Below are positions 33,608 through 42,138 of a stretch of 64,000 nt of DNA, piece by piece. A program made the translations under genes and the position numbers. Source of the DNA: Paroceanicella profunda (GTDB lineage: Bacteria; Pseudomonadota; Alphaproteobacteria; Rhodobacterales; Rhodobacteraceae); assembly GCF_005887635.2 (NCBI RefSeq), contig NZ_CP040823.1, forward strand, positions 50,057 to 114,056, given 5' to 3'. Position 1 is the stretch's first letter. Each line of letters begins with the position of its first letter. The notes beneath the pieces are model-generated. The model was given only the letters and a program-made list of their open reading frames with translations. It had not been told where the DNA came from and ran no database searches.

Positions 33608-34492
33608 TCAGTCGAGCAACGACAGCCTCTCCGCCCGCTCCAGCAGCATCTTCACCGACGAAGGCTGCCAGCTTGTCCGCCCGCGGGGCGTGCGCTCGCG
33701 CATCGCTTCCAGCCGTTCACAGATCGCCTGAAGCGTGATGTCGGGATCTGTGCCCTTGATGCCTGCGACAATGGCGGGCAGGCGGTCGTCCGTTTCGCGG
33801 CGCCCGGCGCGGGCCAGCACCTCGACAGGCAGGAAGCCGTCGCGGACATAGGCCTTCACAGCGCGTTGCAGGCGGCTTTGGGTCCAGCTACGCGCTTCGG
33901 GCAAGGGGCCGTTGATGATGCGCAACACGTCCTCCCAAGCCAAGTCGGGGCGCAACCGGCGCACATGGGGCACCCAGTCTTGTGCCGTCTCGTTCAGGCG
34001 CTCCATGTAGCCGTCCTGTCGCGCCAGCCGCACTTTGCGAAGAGCGGCAGGGTCTTTGGCCCGCAGCCCAGGGTTCCCGCCAACGCGGCCCTTTGTGCGT
34101 GCGCTGGCAAGGCCGGCCTTGGTGCGTTCCCGGATCAGGGCGCGTTCGAACTCGGCCGCAGCCCCCAGCACTTGCAACGTGAACTTGCCCTGCGGCGATG
34201 CCGTGTCGATTGGGTCTTGAATGGAACGAAAGAAAGCACCCTTGGCTTCAAGCCGTTCGATCACCTCGAGGAGATGCGAAAGCGACCGCGCCAGCCGGTC
34301 GATCCGCACGACCACCAGCGTGTCGCCCTTGGCGACGCGTTCCAGCACGCGCGCCAACACCGGCCGCGCACGATTGCCGCCAGAGGCCTGCTCCTCATGG
34401 ATCTCGGCGCAGCCTGCAGATTTCAGGGCCTGCGACTGGGGCAGGGGGGTCTGATCCTCGGTCGAGACCCGGGCATAACCTATCAGGGGCAT
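33608..34492 (-). CDS. Serine recombinase (resolvase/invertase family), full-length
   Basis: About 294 residues from ATG 34492. The catalytic N-terminus is intact: IGYARVSTEDQTPL (nucleophile Ser in the family position), VRIDRLARSLSHLLEVIERL, and FTLQVLGAAAEFERALIRER with the conserved arginines. A long C-terminal extension (~150 residues) replaces the usual ~45-residue helix-turn-helix. Likely roles are multimer resolution for the plasmid or a residual transposon resolvase. It is divergent from an HTH protein across a 200-base gap with two inverted repeats. Confidence 0.8.
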   Translation of the reverse strand: MPLIGYARVSTEDQTPLPQSQALKSAGCAEIHEEQASGGNRARPVLARVLERVAKGDTLVVVRIDRLARSLSHLLEVIERLEAKGAFFRSIQDPIDTASPQGKFTLQVLGAAAEFERALIRERTKAGLASARTKGRVGGNPGLRAKDPAALRKVRLARQDGYMERLNETAQDWVPHVRRLRPDLAWEDVLRIINGPLPEARSWTQSRLQRAVKAYVRDGFLPVEVLARAGRRETDDRLPAIVAGIKGTDPDITLQAICERLEAMRERTPRGRTSWQPSSVKMLLERAERLSLLD

Positions 34493-34652
34493 CAAAACAG
34501 TCTTTTGCAGTTTCATATAACGCGACTAAACGACCGTTTGTAAACAGAGGCAAGGGCGCTCTTTGTGGTGCTGCAAATCAAAAACCCCTTGGTTTTCATA
34601 TGCTGAGCGCGATCAGAGAGATATCGCAGACCACCGCGCGCGCGTGCTATAT

Positions 34653-34714
34653 AGGGTGTGCAGGCGCACCCTAACAAAACACTTTAGTAAAATGCAAAAG
34701 CGCCATATTTTGCA
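34653..34714. promoter_or_regulatory. Two inverted repeats between recombinase and HTH gene
   Basis: AGGGTGTGC (34653-34661) faces GCGCACCCT (34664-34672), and TGCAAAA (34693-34699) faces TTTTGCA (34708-34714), the latter ending four bases before the HTH start codon. They are candidate recombinase or HTH-protein sites. The gap also holds AT-rich promoter-like sequence. No experimental family match is claimed. Confidence 0.45.
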
Positions 34715-34717
34715 CAT

Positions 34718-35797
34718 ATGAAGCCTCAAGTACCTACGCAGTATAGTAAATTGGACGATCCTCTAGTTGATGCGGAGGGGATTGAAGAGACGTCCGAGGA
34801 CGACCTGTGGTTCCTGCCCGGTCCAATAGAAGTGGAGCCGGATTATCTGCCGCCCAGACCGAGGGCAGAGCTGCCTGAAACCGCAGTCCTCGACGATTGG
34901 CGGAAGGCAGAGGCAGGTAATGCCGCCCGTCTTGCCCGTGTGGCTAGCCGGATTGGCGCGCTGGATGACCGTCTGCACCGTGGCCCGGAAGGCTGGCGGC
35001 TCAGGCTCGCCCTGATCGAGGCGGCAGACCTCAGCTGGTTTGTGGGTGACCGAATTGGCCCGGATCGGCTGGCGCTTTGGATATCCATGCGCTTGTCCGG
35101 GGTGCAGGACGACACCGCAGCGCTCGCGCGTGTCGGATGGGCGGTGCGCCGTCTGACAGGCGGTCCCGGTCCAGAGGTGGACTTATCCGCTTTCCTCGAT
35201 CGCCGTGACCCTGAAAACATGGCCAATGAAGCCGAGCCCTTTGCGGATCGCGCGGTCGGTTGGCTTGACCTGATGGCGCAAGCCGCCCACCTGCATTCGA
35301 TTACACGCGCCTGCATGGGGTTTCACCTCTGGAACCTTGCGGGCCTCGGGCAACAGGACGACCGGATGGAAGCGGCGGTTACCGCCGCACGCATTGCCGC
35401 GAGCGAAGGCCCGAATTTGAATGGGGGGGCCATCTTTGCGCCTCTGGCTATGCGCGGGGCAGGGGGGCTGCGCGCCAGTGGCCCACCTGCCGAGCGCTTG
35501 CAGCGTTGGCTCGAGGGAATGGAAACAGCATGCCTGACCGCGATGCGGCACCTCGACGATATCCAGGCATGGTCAGCGCGGGCGGACAACATGATGGCAC
35601 CGCTCTCTGGCAAGACACCACCTGCATTGCGCGCGGTGCTGACCGAATGGCCCGTCGTCTCCGCTCCAATGGCCGAGACCCTGACCGGTGCCAGCCGCGC
35701 CGCCGTCCAGCGCAACCTTGCTTGGATGGAAGCGCAAGGTCTAATCCGCGAGGTGACCGAACAGGTGCGTTTCCGCATGTGGCGGGCGATGCCATGA
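34718..35797 (+). CDS. Plasmid HTH protein, RHE_PE00001/DUF1612-like
   Basis: 359 residues. The N-terminal ~45 residues are acidic (EGIEETSEDDLWFLPGP). The middle part, EAGNAARLARVASRIGALDD and WRLRLALIEAADLSWFVGDR, resembles the RHE_PE00001/DUF1612 family of rhizobial and roseobacter plasmids. The C-terminus is a winged helix (LTEWPVVSAPMAETLTGASR, then AVQRNLAWMEAQGLIREVT). It is thus probably a DNA-binding regulator. It is commonly near recombinases and repABC genes. The target is unknown; dyads lie just upstream. Confidence 0.6.
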   Translation: MKPQVPTQYSKLDDPLVDAEGIEETSEDDLWFLPGPIEVEPDYLPPRPRAELPETAVLDDWRKAEAGNAARLARVASRIGALDDRLHRGPEGWRLRLALIEAADLSWFVGDRIGPDRLALWISMRLSGVQDDTAALARVGWAVRRLTGGPGPEVDLSAFLDRRDPENMANEAEPFADRAVGWLDLMAQAAHLHSITRACMGFHLWNLAGLGQQDDRMEAAVTAARIAASEGPNLNGGAIFAPLAMRGAGGLRASGPPAERLQRWLEGMETACLTAMRHLDDIQAWSARADNMMAPLSGKTPPALRAVLTEWPVVSAPMAETLTGASRAAVQRNLAWMEAQGLIREVTEQVRFRMWRAMP

Positions 35798-36124
35798 AAC
35801 ACCTCTAAAGAAGCACTCGTTTTGGTGCGTAACATTTGTTGATAGTTCAACGGAGGACCAGAATCGTGACAGACCAAAAATATGAGACAGTCGATTTCGA
35901 CGTGCGGCTCAGAAATAGTAGTCAGATGGATTTGCGGTGTTTTCACCTATCTGTGGGATCCTCTAGTCGCTCTAGCCTCAAATTCTTTATTTCGAAATCA
36001 CGAAAGAATAAGTCTCTTGGGCGCAAAAACTGGGGCACGAAAATTGCGATCTACCCGTGGACAGACGGGGTCAGTTTATAGAGCTGGGCGACCGCCCCAT
36101 GAAGCCGAAACAGCCGATCACCGC
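35798..36124. other. Convergent gap without a confident gene
   Basis: About 327 bases between the HTH gene and the end of the ZIP gene. Two overlapping plus-strand open frames (81 and 105 codons) exist, but they lack ribosome sites, have no family features and one runs antisense into the ZIP gene. The sequence is more AT-rich than its flanks, as expected of a transcription-end region. No strong terminator was identified. Confidence 0.4.
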
Positions 36125-37028
36125 TCAGATCTTGATCAATGCCGCCGTCGCGTACATGAAGGCGATGCCGCCCAGAAACCCGACCAGTACGGCTGGTGAC
36201 ATCAGCGCCGCCTGCCTGTCGGCGTTTTGACGTACAAGGTAGGCGCTGACCTCGACCATGACTTGCAGGATCGCACCCGCTCCGACGGCGAGTGCCAGTG
36301 CCGACCATTGCGGCGCATAGGCAAGGCTGCCCGCCCACATTCCGAGGATGGCCGGGCCACCGGCGAGCAGGGTCAGAGCGGCAAACGTCCAAAGCGTTGG
36401 CCGGGCACGAAGCATCGGGGCGGCGATGCCTATGCCCTCGGTGACATTGTGCAAGGCAAAGCCTAGGACGAGGAAAGTTCCAAGCCCCGCCGACCCGGCG
36501 GCGAATGCGCCGCCGATTGCCAGCCCTTCGCCGAAGTTGTGAAGCCCGATCCCGAGGGCAATGTAGAACGCAAGCGCGATGCCTTCCGGATTGCCGCGCC
36601 AGCGCCCGATAGCCATCAATAGAAGAAAGCTTGTAAGCGCCGCCAGCCAGACCATGGCAGAACCTTGGAATATCGCCGCCGCATCGCCGGACAACTCCAC
36701 CGCTTCCGCAGTCATGTCGATCAGCAGGAAGGCCAGCAACCCAACCGTCAGTGCGAGCAGAAAGTTCATCCCGCTTCGCCCGACGCCCTTCATCGCCGGA
36801 AAGAACATGAGACCAAGCGCAACCGGCAATAGGCCGACGATCGCTCCGATCACTGCCTGCAGCCGGAGTTGCCCCCAGGTGGCGCTTGGCGTCGAGACGG
36901 CGACCCCGATCTCATGCCCGAAGGTCGCGCCCGTGTTGGTCAGCAGGTTGACGCGATGGGCCTCGCCGAGAACCCACGGATAGGGAATTCGCAACCAGAC
37001 CGCTTCGCCGCGGGCAATCGGCCCCGCG
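36125..37028 (-). pseudogene. ZIP-family metal transporter, 3' part (split by transposon)
   Basis: Reading on the minus strand, this is the distal ~300 residues of a ZIP transporter. The metal-site helices are HNFGEGLAIGGAFAAG and HNVTEGIGIAAPM, with about eight spans. The 5' part lies at 40535-40817. Removing the 3506-bp transposon and one copy of the CCGCG duplication restores a continuous frame (TFTQEPA joined to GPIARGEAVWLRIPYPW). The intact protein would be about 390 residues, with a periplasmic beta-rich domain before the ZIP core, which is unusual. An internal start could still give a core-only protein. Confidence 0.85.
37024..37028. repeat. Target-site duplication, left copy
   Basis: CCGCG directly abuts the left TGT end of the TniABQ element; an identical CCGCG follows the right end at 40535-40539. 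Five-base duplications are usual for Tn7/Tn5053-type transposition. Confidence 0.85.
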
Positions 37029-37055
37029 TGTCGCGTAGCCCTTAATTGTGAGATG
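37029..37055 (+). repeat. Left terminal inverted repeat of the TniABQ element
   Basis: Starts TGTCGCGTAGCCCTTAATT, ends GTGAGATG. It matches the right repeat at 24 of 27 positions. Further copies of the inner GCCCTTAA motif follow at about 37087 and 37130, with a weaker CTTTAATT at about 37110. Confidence 0.85.
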
Positions 37056-37168
37056 AGAAATCCAACGAAATCAACGGCCACCCTTTGCCCTTAAATATAA
37101 GATTTTGTCTTTAATTCCGATATTTTTGCCCTTAAACATGAGACAGGGTTCACAGGTTTTTGCGGCAA

Positions 37169-38809
37169 ATGTCGATGAACAATGATGACGAAGAGTCAGT
37201 TGCCGTTGGAGCTGAAGAGGCGCGTAGGGCCGTCGTGCTGCGTCCGGTTGTTCAGGCATATCTCAATGGGACTGGCAGTCTGGAAAGTGACATCAATGAC
37301 GCCGTTTGGGAGCTTGGTGCCAGCAGGGCGACGGTCTGGCGTTGGGTAAAGCGGCTGGCGGAAGAGGGTGGGCGCACCAGTGCTTTGGCTCCGCGGAAAC
37401 GGGGCCGCCCGGCTGGTACGACCTTGATTTCCAGCAAGGTCGAAGCGGTGATTGAAGAACATCTTCGCCGTTATTTCTTGAGCCGGGAGCGTTCGAGCCT
37501 TTCGCGCGTCGTGACAGAAATCCGCAGCGCGTGCTGGCAACAGGGCTTGCAGCCGCCGACACGACGGACAGTTCAGCGTCGTCTGGATGCGATGGATGCC
37601 CGCGAAGTTGCGAAGGCACGAGAGGGCTCAAAGGCTGCCCGCCAGAAATTTGCGCCGGTCACAGGTGAGAACAAGGCCAGTCAGCCTCTGGAGATCGTGC
37701 AAATTGATCATACGCCCGCGGACATCATCCTTGTCGACAGTTTTGAGCGCCAACCAATTGGGCGGCCTTGGGTCACGCTGGCGATCGACATCGCAACGCG
37801 GATGGTAACTGGATACTACACCTCTCTGGAGGCCCCTTCGCGTCTGTCAGTGGCGCTTTGCCTGACACAGGCGGTTGCCCCCAAGGCGGAACTTCTTGCG
37901 GAATTGGCGTGCAATATTCCTTGGCCCGCACAGGGCAAGCCGCACAGCATCCACGTCGACAATGGCCGCGATTTCCGGTCGCGGGCCTTTCGGTCGGCAT
38001 GTGCGGAGTGGGGGATCGATCTGGTCTATCGACCGCCGGGAAGTCCTCACTTCGGAGGTCACGTCGAACGATTGATCGGGACGATGATGGGGGCCGTTCA
38101 TCTGTTACCGGGAACAACGCAATCCTCGATCGCGGCCAAGGGCGACTATGACGCCGAAGGCATGGCCACGATGACCTTGAGCGAATTCGATCGCTGGTTT
38201 GCTTTGGAAATCTGCCGTTACAACAACAGAGTTCATTCAAGTCTTGGCTGCACACCTATCGCCAAATGGGAGGAGCTCTCAGAGAAAATGATGGGTGACA
38301 TCCCCTTTGAGATGGAAGCTTTTAGGGTGAGCTTCCTGCCAAGCGAGCTGCGCAAGGTCAGGCGTGACGGCATCCATCTGTTCGAGATACGGTACTGGTC
38401 GGATGCCCTTGCAGGCCACATTGGGCGCGGGGATGGAAAGGTAGTCGTTCGCTACGATCCTCGCGATATCTCAATGATCTGGGTCGAATTGGACGATGGC
38501 CGATATGTTGAGGCGCGTTACAGAAACTTGGAAATTCCGCCCGTGCCGCTCTGGGAATATCGCGAAGCCATGAGGAAGGCCCGTGCCCTTGGCAAGTCCG
38601 GGTCCAATGAGCTGGTCCTGGCTGAGCTGATCCGACAGCAACGCCAAATCGAGTCTGAAAGCCGGGGCCTAACGAAGGCCGAACGCCGATCCCGTGAAAG
38701 AAAAGGGACATTGGAGGACACCAACTCGGCTGTCTCGAAAACCGAAGGGCTGCGTGCGATCGACACGGGTGATACATCGCGCCCATTGTTCAAGGTAGAG
38801 AGATGGTGA
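37169..38809 (+). CDS. tniA: TniA/TnsB-type DDE transposase
   Basis: 546 residues from ATG 37169. An N-terminal helix-turn-helix and Mu-like DNA-binding region (WELGASRATVWRWVKRLAEE) is followed by the DDE core: VQIDHTPADIILVDS (first Asp), HVDNGRDFRSRAF (second Asp) and PHFGGHVERLIGTMMG (Glu). A Mu-type beta-barrel C-terminus follows (VRRDGIHLFEIRYWSDALAG). The protein cuts and joins transposon ends. Its length and order with tniB/tniQ fit the Tn5053/Tn7-like family. The stop is one base before the tniB TTG. Confidence 0.92.
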   Translation: MSMNNDDEESVAVGAEEARRAVVLRPVVQAYLNGTGSLESDINDAVWELGASRATVWRWVKRLAEEGGRTSALAPRKRGRPAGTTLISSKVEAVIEEHLRRYFLSRERSSLSRVVTEIRSACWQQGLQPPTRRTVQRRLDAMDAREVAKAREGSKAARQKFAPVTGENKASQPLEIVQIDHTPADIILVDSFERQPIGRPWVTLAIDIATRMVTGYYTSLEAPSRLSVALCLTQAVAPKAELLAELACNIPWPAQGKPHSIHVDNGRDFRSRAFRSACAEWGIDLVYRPPGSPHFGGHVERLIGTMMGAVHLLPGTTQSSIAAKGDYDAEGMATMTLSEFDRWFALEICRYNNRVHSSLGCTPIAKWEELSEKMMGDIPFEMEAFRVSFLPSELRKVRRDGIHLFEIRYWSDALAGHIGRGDGKVVVRYDPRDISMIWVELDDGRYVEARYRNLEIPPVPLWEYREAMRKARALGKSGSNELVLAELIRQQRQIESESRGLTKAERRSRERKGTLEDTNSAVSKTEGLRAIDTGDTSRPLFKVERW

Positions 38810-38810
38810 A

Positions 38811-39692
38811 TTGACGGCAGGGACAACTGAGGAAGACGGTCGGATCGCCCTCATTCAATCGGACATCTGGATCGGCTTTCCGCGGGCCGAACAAGTGCTG
38901 GACCGTTTGCAGGGTATGATCGAGGCGCCAAGGCAAACCCGTATGCCTGGCCTTCTTGTGCATGGCGCGTCCGGGATCGGAAAGACGATGATCGCCCGAA
39001 ACCTGTCGCGCAAGTACGCACCAGAATACGATCCGCCGTCAGGCATCACGCGCACACCGCTTCTGCTGTTGCAAGCGCCGCCCGCACCCGACGAACGGCG
39101 GTTCTATCTGCACATCCTGGCCGCCGTCGGCGCCCCGGCGACGGCACTGAGCGCCCGCGCTCAAAATGTGGCTTCCCTCGAAGTTCGTGTCATCGCACTC
39201 TTGCGCGACCTTGGCCTGCGGATGATCATGATCGACGAGGTCCACAATCTCTTGGCTGGGACCCACCGCGAACAGCGCCGCTTTCTCAATGTTCTGCGGT
39301 ATCTCAGCAATGAACTCGAAGTGTCGCTGGTATGCCTCGGGGTCAGCGAGGCCGTCGATGCCATCCGTGGTGATATCCAGCTTGCCAGGCGGCTGGACGA
39401 ACATCACCTGCCAAACTGGCGCGACGATGCCGAGTTCTCGGACATGATTCAGACACTCATCGCGGCAATGCCCCTCGAGAAGAAATCCAATCTGAAGGTC
39501 AAGTCGCTCAAGCAGATACTTGCACTGACCGGTGGGGTGACCTCGCGCATCTTCGCCCTGATCAAGGATCTTTCCATCGATGCCATTGTCACTGGTAATG
39601 AATGCATCACCGATGACGCAATCGCAAAATGGACGCCGGTTTGGTCGCGTCACGCGTCCGCTGGGCGGCGGCTCGAGAAGTCCCGGGTGTGA
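38811..39692 (+). CDS. tniB: TniB/TnsC-type AAA+ ATPase
   Basis: 293 residues from TTG 38811, right after the tniA stop. Walker A is VHGASGIGKTMIARN near residues 47-61; Walker B is LRMIMIDEVHNLLAG near 137-151. The remaining AAA+ elements are recognisable (QLARRLDEHHLPNW). In Tn7-like systems this ATPase links target choice to the transposase. Its 3' end overlaps the tniQ GTG by four bases. Confidence 0.92.
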   Translation: MTAGTTEEDGRIALIQSDIWIGFPRAEQVLDRLQGMIEAPRQTRMPGLLVHGASGIGKTMIARNLSRKYAPEYDPPSGITRTPLLLLQAPPAPDERRFYLHILAAVGAPATALSARAQNVASLEVRVIALLRDLGLRMIMIDEVHNLLAGTHREQRRFLNVLRYLSNELEVSLVCLGVSEAVDAIRGDIQLARRLDEHHLPNWRDDAEFSDMIQTLIAAMPLEKKSNLKVKSLKQILALTGGVTSRIFALIKDLSIDAIVTGNECITDDAIAKWTPVWSRHASAGRRLEKSRV

Positions 39693-40480
39693 AGCCGCGC
39701 CCGCTGCCAAAGATTGTCGCGCCGCTGCCAGACGAGTTGTTGTCAGGTTGGTTGTCTCGGCTGGCTGCGGCCAACTACTGTAATGACGCGGAACTGCTGG
39801 CCCATATCAAGATCGATACCGCGCATGGCACCGCCTTGGACCTCAACATCGACGCGGTGGCGGCAGAGAAGATTGCCAGCGCTGCACGTGTCGCCCCAGA
39901 CGTCGTGCGATCTTTGACCTTTCCAGCAATGACGCCACGAGAAGCCTCGCTGACGGCCCAGATGCCATTCCAGCATTGCCCGCAATGCTCCCGAGAGGGC
40001 CTTTCGCTCAAGCATTGGAGGCGGGCCTGGGCATTCGACTGCCAGGTTTGCGGGGCGAGACTTGTGCAGACCCTCGGCAAAGCAGGCGACGAACAAGTAT
40101 CCGAGAAACTGACATACCGAGCGCGCCGTGGGGCAGGGATGCTTGAGTGCGCCGCGCGATCACGCGGCCCCAGACCACTTCGGCGCGCAATGCGTGCAGT
40201 CGCCTTTGCCATGTCACTCAAAACCTTCCGCGGGGATCCGTCGTTCGCTCTCCAGAACCCCAGATCGGAAGTGAGGCTGTTCTGTCTCGCCGCAATCGCC
40301 GCCGCTCGGTCTTATCCCTTGGCTAAGGCAGCCATCGCCAGCCACAGCATCGACGACTATGCAAGGGTTGCTCTATTGCGCGCCTTCGAGAAGGAGCCCC
40401 GTCTGCTTGTTGCGGTTGATCATATCGCGCAAAGGCGCGCGAGAAGCACAGGCCCGATGACAGCCGAACCTCGCAATTAA
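39689..40480 (+). CDS. tniQ: TniQ target-selection protein
   Basis: 263 residues from GTG 39689, which overlaps the tniB stop (GTGA). The TniQ head is APLPDELLSGWLSRLAAANY; a zinc-ribbon follows (HCPQCSREGLSLKHWRRAWA, then CQVCGARLV) with paired cysteines. A C-terminal ~100-residue region has a typical helix-turn-helix-like part (SHSIDDYARVALLRAFEK). TniQ directs the integration complex; in CRISPR-associated elements it binds Cascade, but no such genes are here. The target specificity is unknown. Confidence 0.9.
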   Translation: MKPRPLPKIVAPLPDELLSGWLSRLAAANYCNDAELLAHIKIDTAHGTALDLNIDAVAAEKIASAARVAPDVVRSLTFPAMTPREASLTAQMPFQHCPQCSREGLSLKHWRRAWAFDCQVCGARLVQTLGKAGDEQVSEKLTYRARRGAGMLECAARSRGPRPLRRAMRAVAFAMSLKTFRGDPSFALQNPRSEVRLFCLAAIAAARSYPLAKAAIASHSIDDYARVALLRAFEKEPRLLVAVDHIAQRRARSTGPMTAEPRN

Positions 40481-40507
40481 GGGCAAAATTTGTCGTCAAA
40501 CGCGCCG

Positions 40508-40534
40508 CGTCTCAGAATTAAGGGCAACGCGACA
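40508..40534 (-). repeat. Right terminal inverted repeat of the TniABQ element
   Basis: On the minus strand it begins TGTCGCGTTGCCCTTAATT and ends CTGAGACG, with three mismatches to the left repeat. A second GCCCTTAATT copy follows inward, at about 40482. Confidence 0.85.
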
Positions 40535-40539
40535 CCGCG
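40535..40539. repeat. Target-site duplication, right copy
   Basis: CCGCG follows the last A of the right end and equals the five bases before the left end. With one copy removed, the flanking ZIP gene reads through in frame. Confidence 0.85.
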
Positions 40540-40817
40540 GGCTCCTGCGTGAAGGTCCAGTAGGCGTCGTCCACTGCGACCTGCGCGACCACCATTGCTT
40601 CCGATCCGCCGGCGCGCACACTGAGCGAAATCCCCGACCCATCGAGGATCGTCCGTTCGACGGTCAACGCCTCGACCGGGGGCGCGCCATTGTTGAAGCC
40701 GCGCAGCGGATCGAGCGAGGCAATCCACACGAAAGCCCCCAGCATGACGGCCAGCGGCACGAGGACGAGAAGCAGGCGGGTCATTGGCGGGCGGCTGCGT
40801 TGGATATGATCGGTCAT
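40535..40817 (-). pseudogene. ZIP-family metal transporter, 5' part (split by transposon)
   Basis: N-terminal ~94 residues from ATG 40817, whose ATGA overlaps the stop of the multicopper oxidase gene. It begins MTDHIQRSRPPMTRLLLVLV, a membrane anchor, then a hydrophilic beta-rich stretch (GFNNGAPPVEALTVERTILD, SVRAGGSEAMVVAQVAVDDA). It is cut after TFTQEPA by the transposon; the rest is at 36125-37028. Translational coupling to the oxidase indicates one operon controlled by the MntR-type box. Confidence 0.8.
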
Positions 40818-42022
40818 GCTCCGGCCTCTCGCACGTCGAAAAAGCCCATCCAGCCAAGTTCGGTGAACTCGGCCTGGTGCGCATGGAACATATACATCCC
40901 GTCCTCGTGATCGGCGAAGCTGAACTCGAGGATGCCGCGCTGCGCCTGACACTGCATGATCACATCGACCGTGCGCAGGGTCGGCGTGAGCTGGGTGCCG
41001 GTGTCGTAATAGTCGAAGAAATTCCCATGCAGGTGGAACGAGTTGATCGGATCGAACTCGGTCGCGTTCATGAGGTCGATGCGCACCGGGCGCGACTTGT
41101 CGATCCGGATCGGCGCGTTCATGTAAGCTTGGCCGACCGTGTTTACGGCATAGACCTCGTTCTCACCATCGAAATTGGTGTCAAAGCCGTTCATCACCAT
41201 CGCCAGTTCCTGCCATTCGGCGTTTTCCGGGCTGCCCAGCACACGCGACGCCGCAACGGCCGCAAATTCGGGGTGGCGCGCCGGATCCGGATCGACCACG
41301 AAAAGGCCGTACATGCCCTTGTGCATGTGCCGTTTCAGTGGCAGGGCATGGCAATGGTAGAGGTGGCAGCCGAAGGGCTTGGCATCGAATTCGTAAACGA
41401 ACTCCTCGCCCGGATCGATCAGCCCGGCGCCTTGAACACCGTCCATGCGCGCTGAATGAATGCCGTGAAAGTGCATGGAATGGGGATGTGAACCAAGGTT
41501 GCGAAAGACGATCCGTAGCCGTTCGCCCTCCTTCGCTCGCAGGGCGGGGCCGGGAACGCGGCCATCGAACGTCCAGGCGGGGAAGAACACGCCGGGAGCG
41601 ATCTCGATTTCCATGTCGATGGCGTCCACCTCGAACGTTCGCAACGTGCGCCCATCCGGCAGAACTTCTGTGCGACCGGTCTCCCAGTCGGTCAGCATGG
41701 CCGTCGGGTCGAACCCGTTCCGGGCGTGGTCGACCTGGCCGACCATCGTCATGTTACCATGCGCCATGCCACTGTCATGGGCCGAATACGGATCGACCGC
41801 CCCGCCGGGCATATCATGCCCCGCCATCGGGTCGGGCGTTGCCTGGGATTGCGCGCGGCTCGCGGCCACGGCCGCTCCGCCGGCAGCCACCAGACCGCCG
41901 ACCAACAACGCGCGTCGCGACGCCGAAACTGGCTCCGTGACGACGCCAGGTGGCGCTGTGGGCAGCGATGTCTCCACGGCGGACGACACCTCGCGCCCTC
42001 GCTTGCTGGTATCGACAGGCAT
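40814..42022 (-). CDS. Tat-exported multicopper oxidase of the MntR-linked operon
   Basis: 402 residues from ATG 42022. A long N-terminus precedes the Tat-like signal SASRRALLVGGLVAAGGAAV. Copper ligands: HSMHFHGIHSARMDGVQG, CHLYHCHALPLKRHMHKG, INSFHLHGNFFDYY and GMYMFHAHQAEFTELGWMGF. The arrangement, with a CHLYHCH site and HxHxxE near the C-terminus, resembles two-domain oxidases or nitrite-reductase-like cupredoxins. It may oxidise Mn(II) or Cu(I) in the periplasm. It is divergent from an MntR-type regulator and overlaps a ZIP transporter gene, an arrangement suggesting metal conditioning for uptake (inference). Confidence 0.85.
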   Translation of the reverse strand: MPVDTSKRGREVSSAVETSLPTAPPGVVTEPVSASRRALLVGGLVAAGGAAVAASRAQSQATPDPMAGHDMPGGAVDPYSAHDSGMAHGNMTMVGQVDHARNGFDPTAMLTDWETGRTEVLPDGRTLRTFEVDAIDMEIEIAPGVFFPAWTFDGRVPGPALRAKEGERLRIVFRNLGSHPHSMHFHGIHSARMDGVQGAGLIDPGEEFVYEFDAKPFGCHLYHCHALPLKRHMHKGMYGLFVVDPDPARHPEFAAVAASRVLGSPENAEWQELAMVMNGFDTNFDGENEVYAVNTVGQAYMNAPIRIDKSRPVRIDLMNATEFDPINSFHLHGNFFDYYDTGTQLTPTLRTVDVIMQCQAQRGILEFSFADHEDGMYMFHAHQAEFTELGWMGFFDVREAGA

Positions 42023-42072
42023 GGACGTTGTCCCTTCAGATGACACGCAGGCCAAAGTCCCGGCGCAAAAAG

Positions 42073-42086
42073 TTAGCATAGGCTAA
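42073..42086. promoter_or_regulatory. MntR/DtxR-type operator dyad
   Basis: TTAGC-ATAG-GCTAA, a perfect 5-bp inverted repeat around a 4-base centre, lies between the divergent oxidase operon and the MntR gene. It resembles known MntR boxes (AGCATAGG-type centre). Autoregulation and control of the oxidase/ZIP operon are inferred. Confidence 0.65.
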
Positions 42087-42138
42087 TAATCATCGCTCAG
42101 GCTTTACGAGTCAATCCTGATCGTGCGAGGGTGACGGC

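Larger units (their letters stand above)
37029..40534 (+). mobile_element. Complete minimal Tn7/Tn5053-like transposon (tniA-tniB-tniQ only)
   Basis: 3506 bp bounded by 27-bp terminal inverted repeats matching at 24 positions (both begin TGTCGCGT and contain GCCCTTAATT-N-TGAGA), with a 5-bp CCGCG duplication. Internal repeats of GCCCTTAA(A/T) occur near the left end (about 37039, 37087, 37130) and once more at the right end (about 40482). These resemble the multiple TnsB/TniA-binding sites of Tn7-like ends. It carries no resolvase, no cargo and no CRISPR genes. It splits the ZIP gene, and the host frame is restored exactly on removal. Confidence 0.9.

Noticed and set aside
33419..34543. 374-codon plus-strand open frame across the serine recombinase
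   Set aside because: It is antisense to a recombinase with intact catalytic motifs; its composition reflects the opposite strand.
35836..36081. 81-codon plus-strand ORF in the gap before the ZIP gene
   Set aside because: No ribosome site, no recognisable domain, and it lies in an AT-rich transcription-end region.
37029..40534. CRISPR-associated transposon (CAST)
   Set aside because: TniA/TniB/TniQ order is compatible, but there are no Cas12k or Cascade genes and no repeat-spacer array within or near the element.
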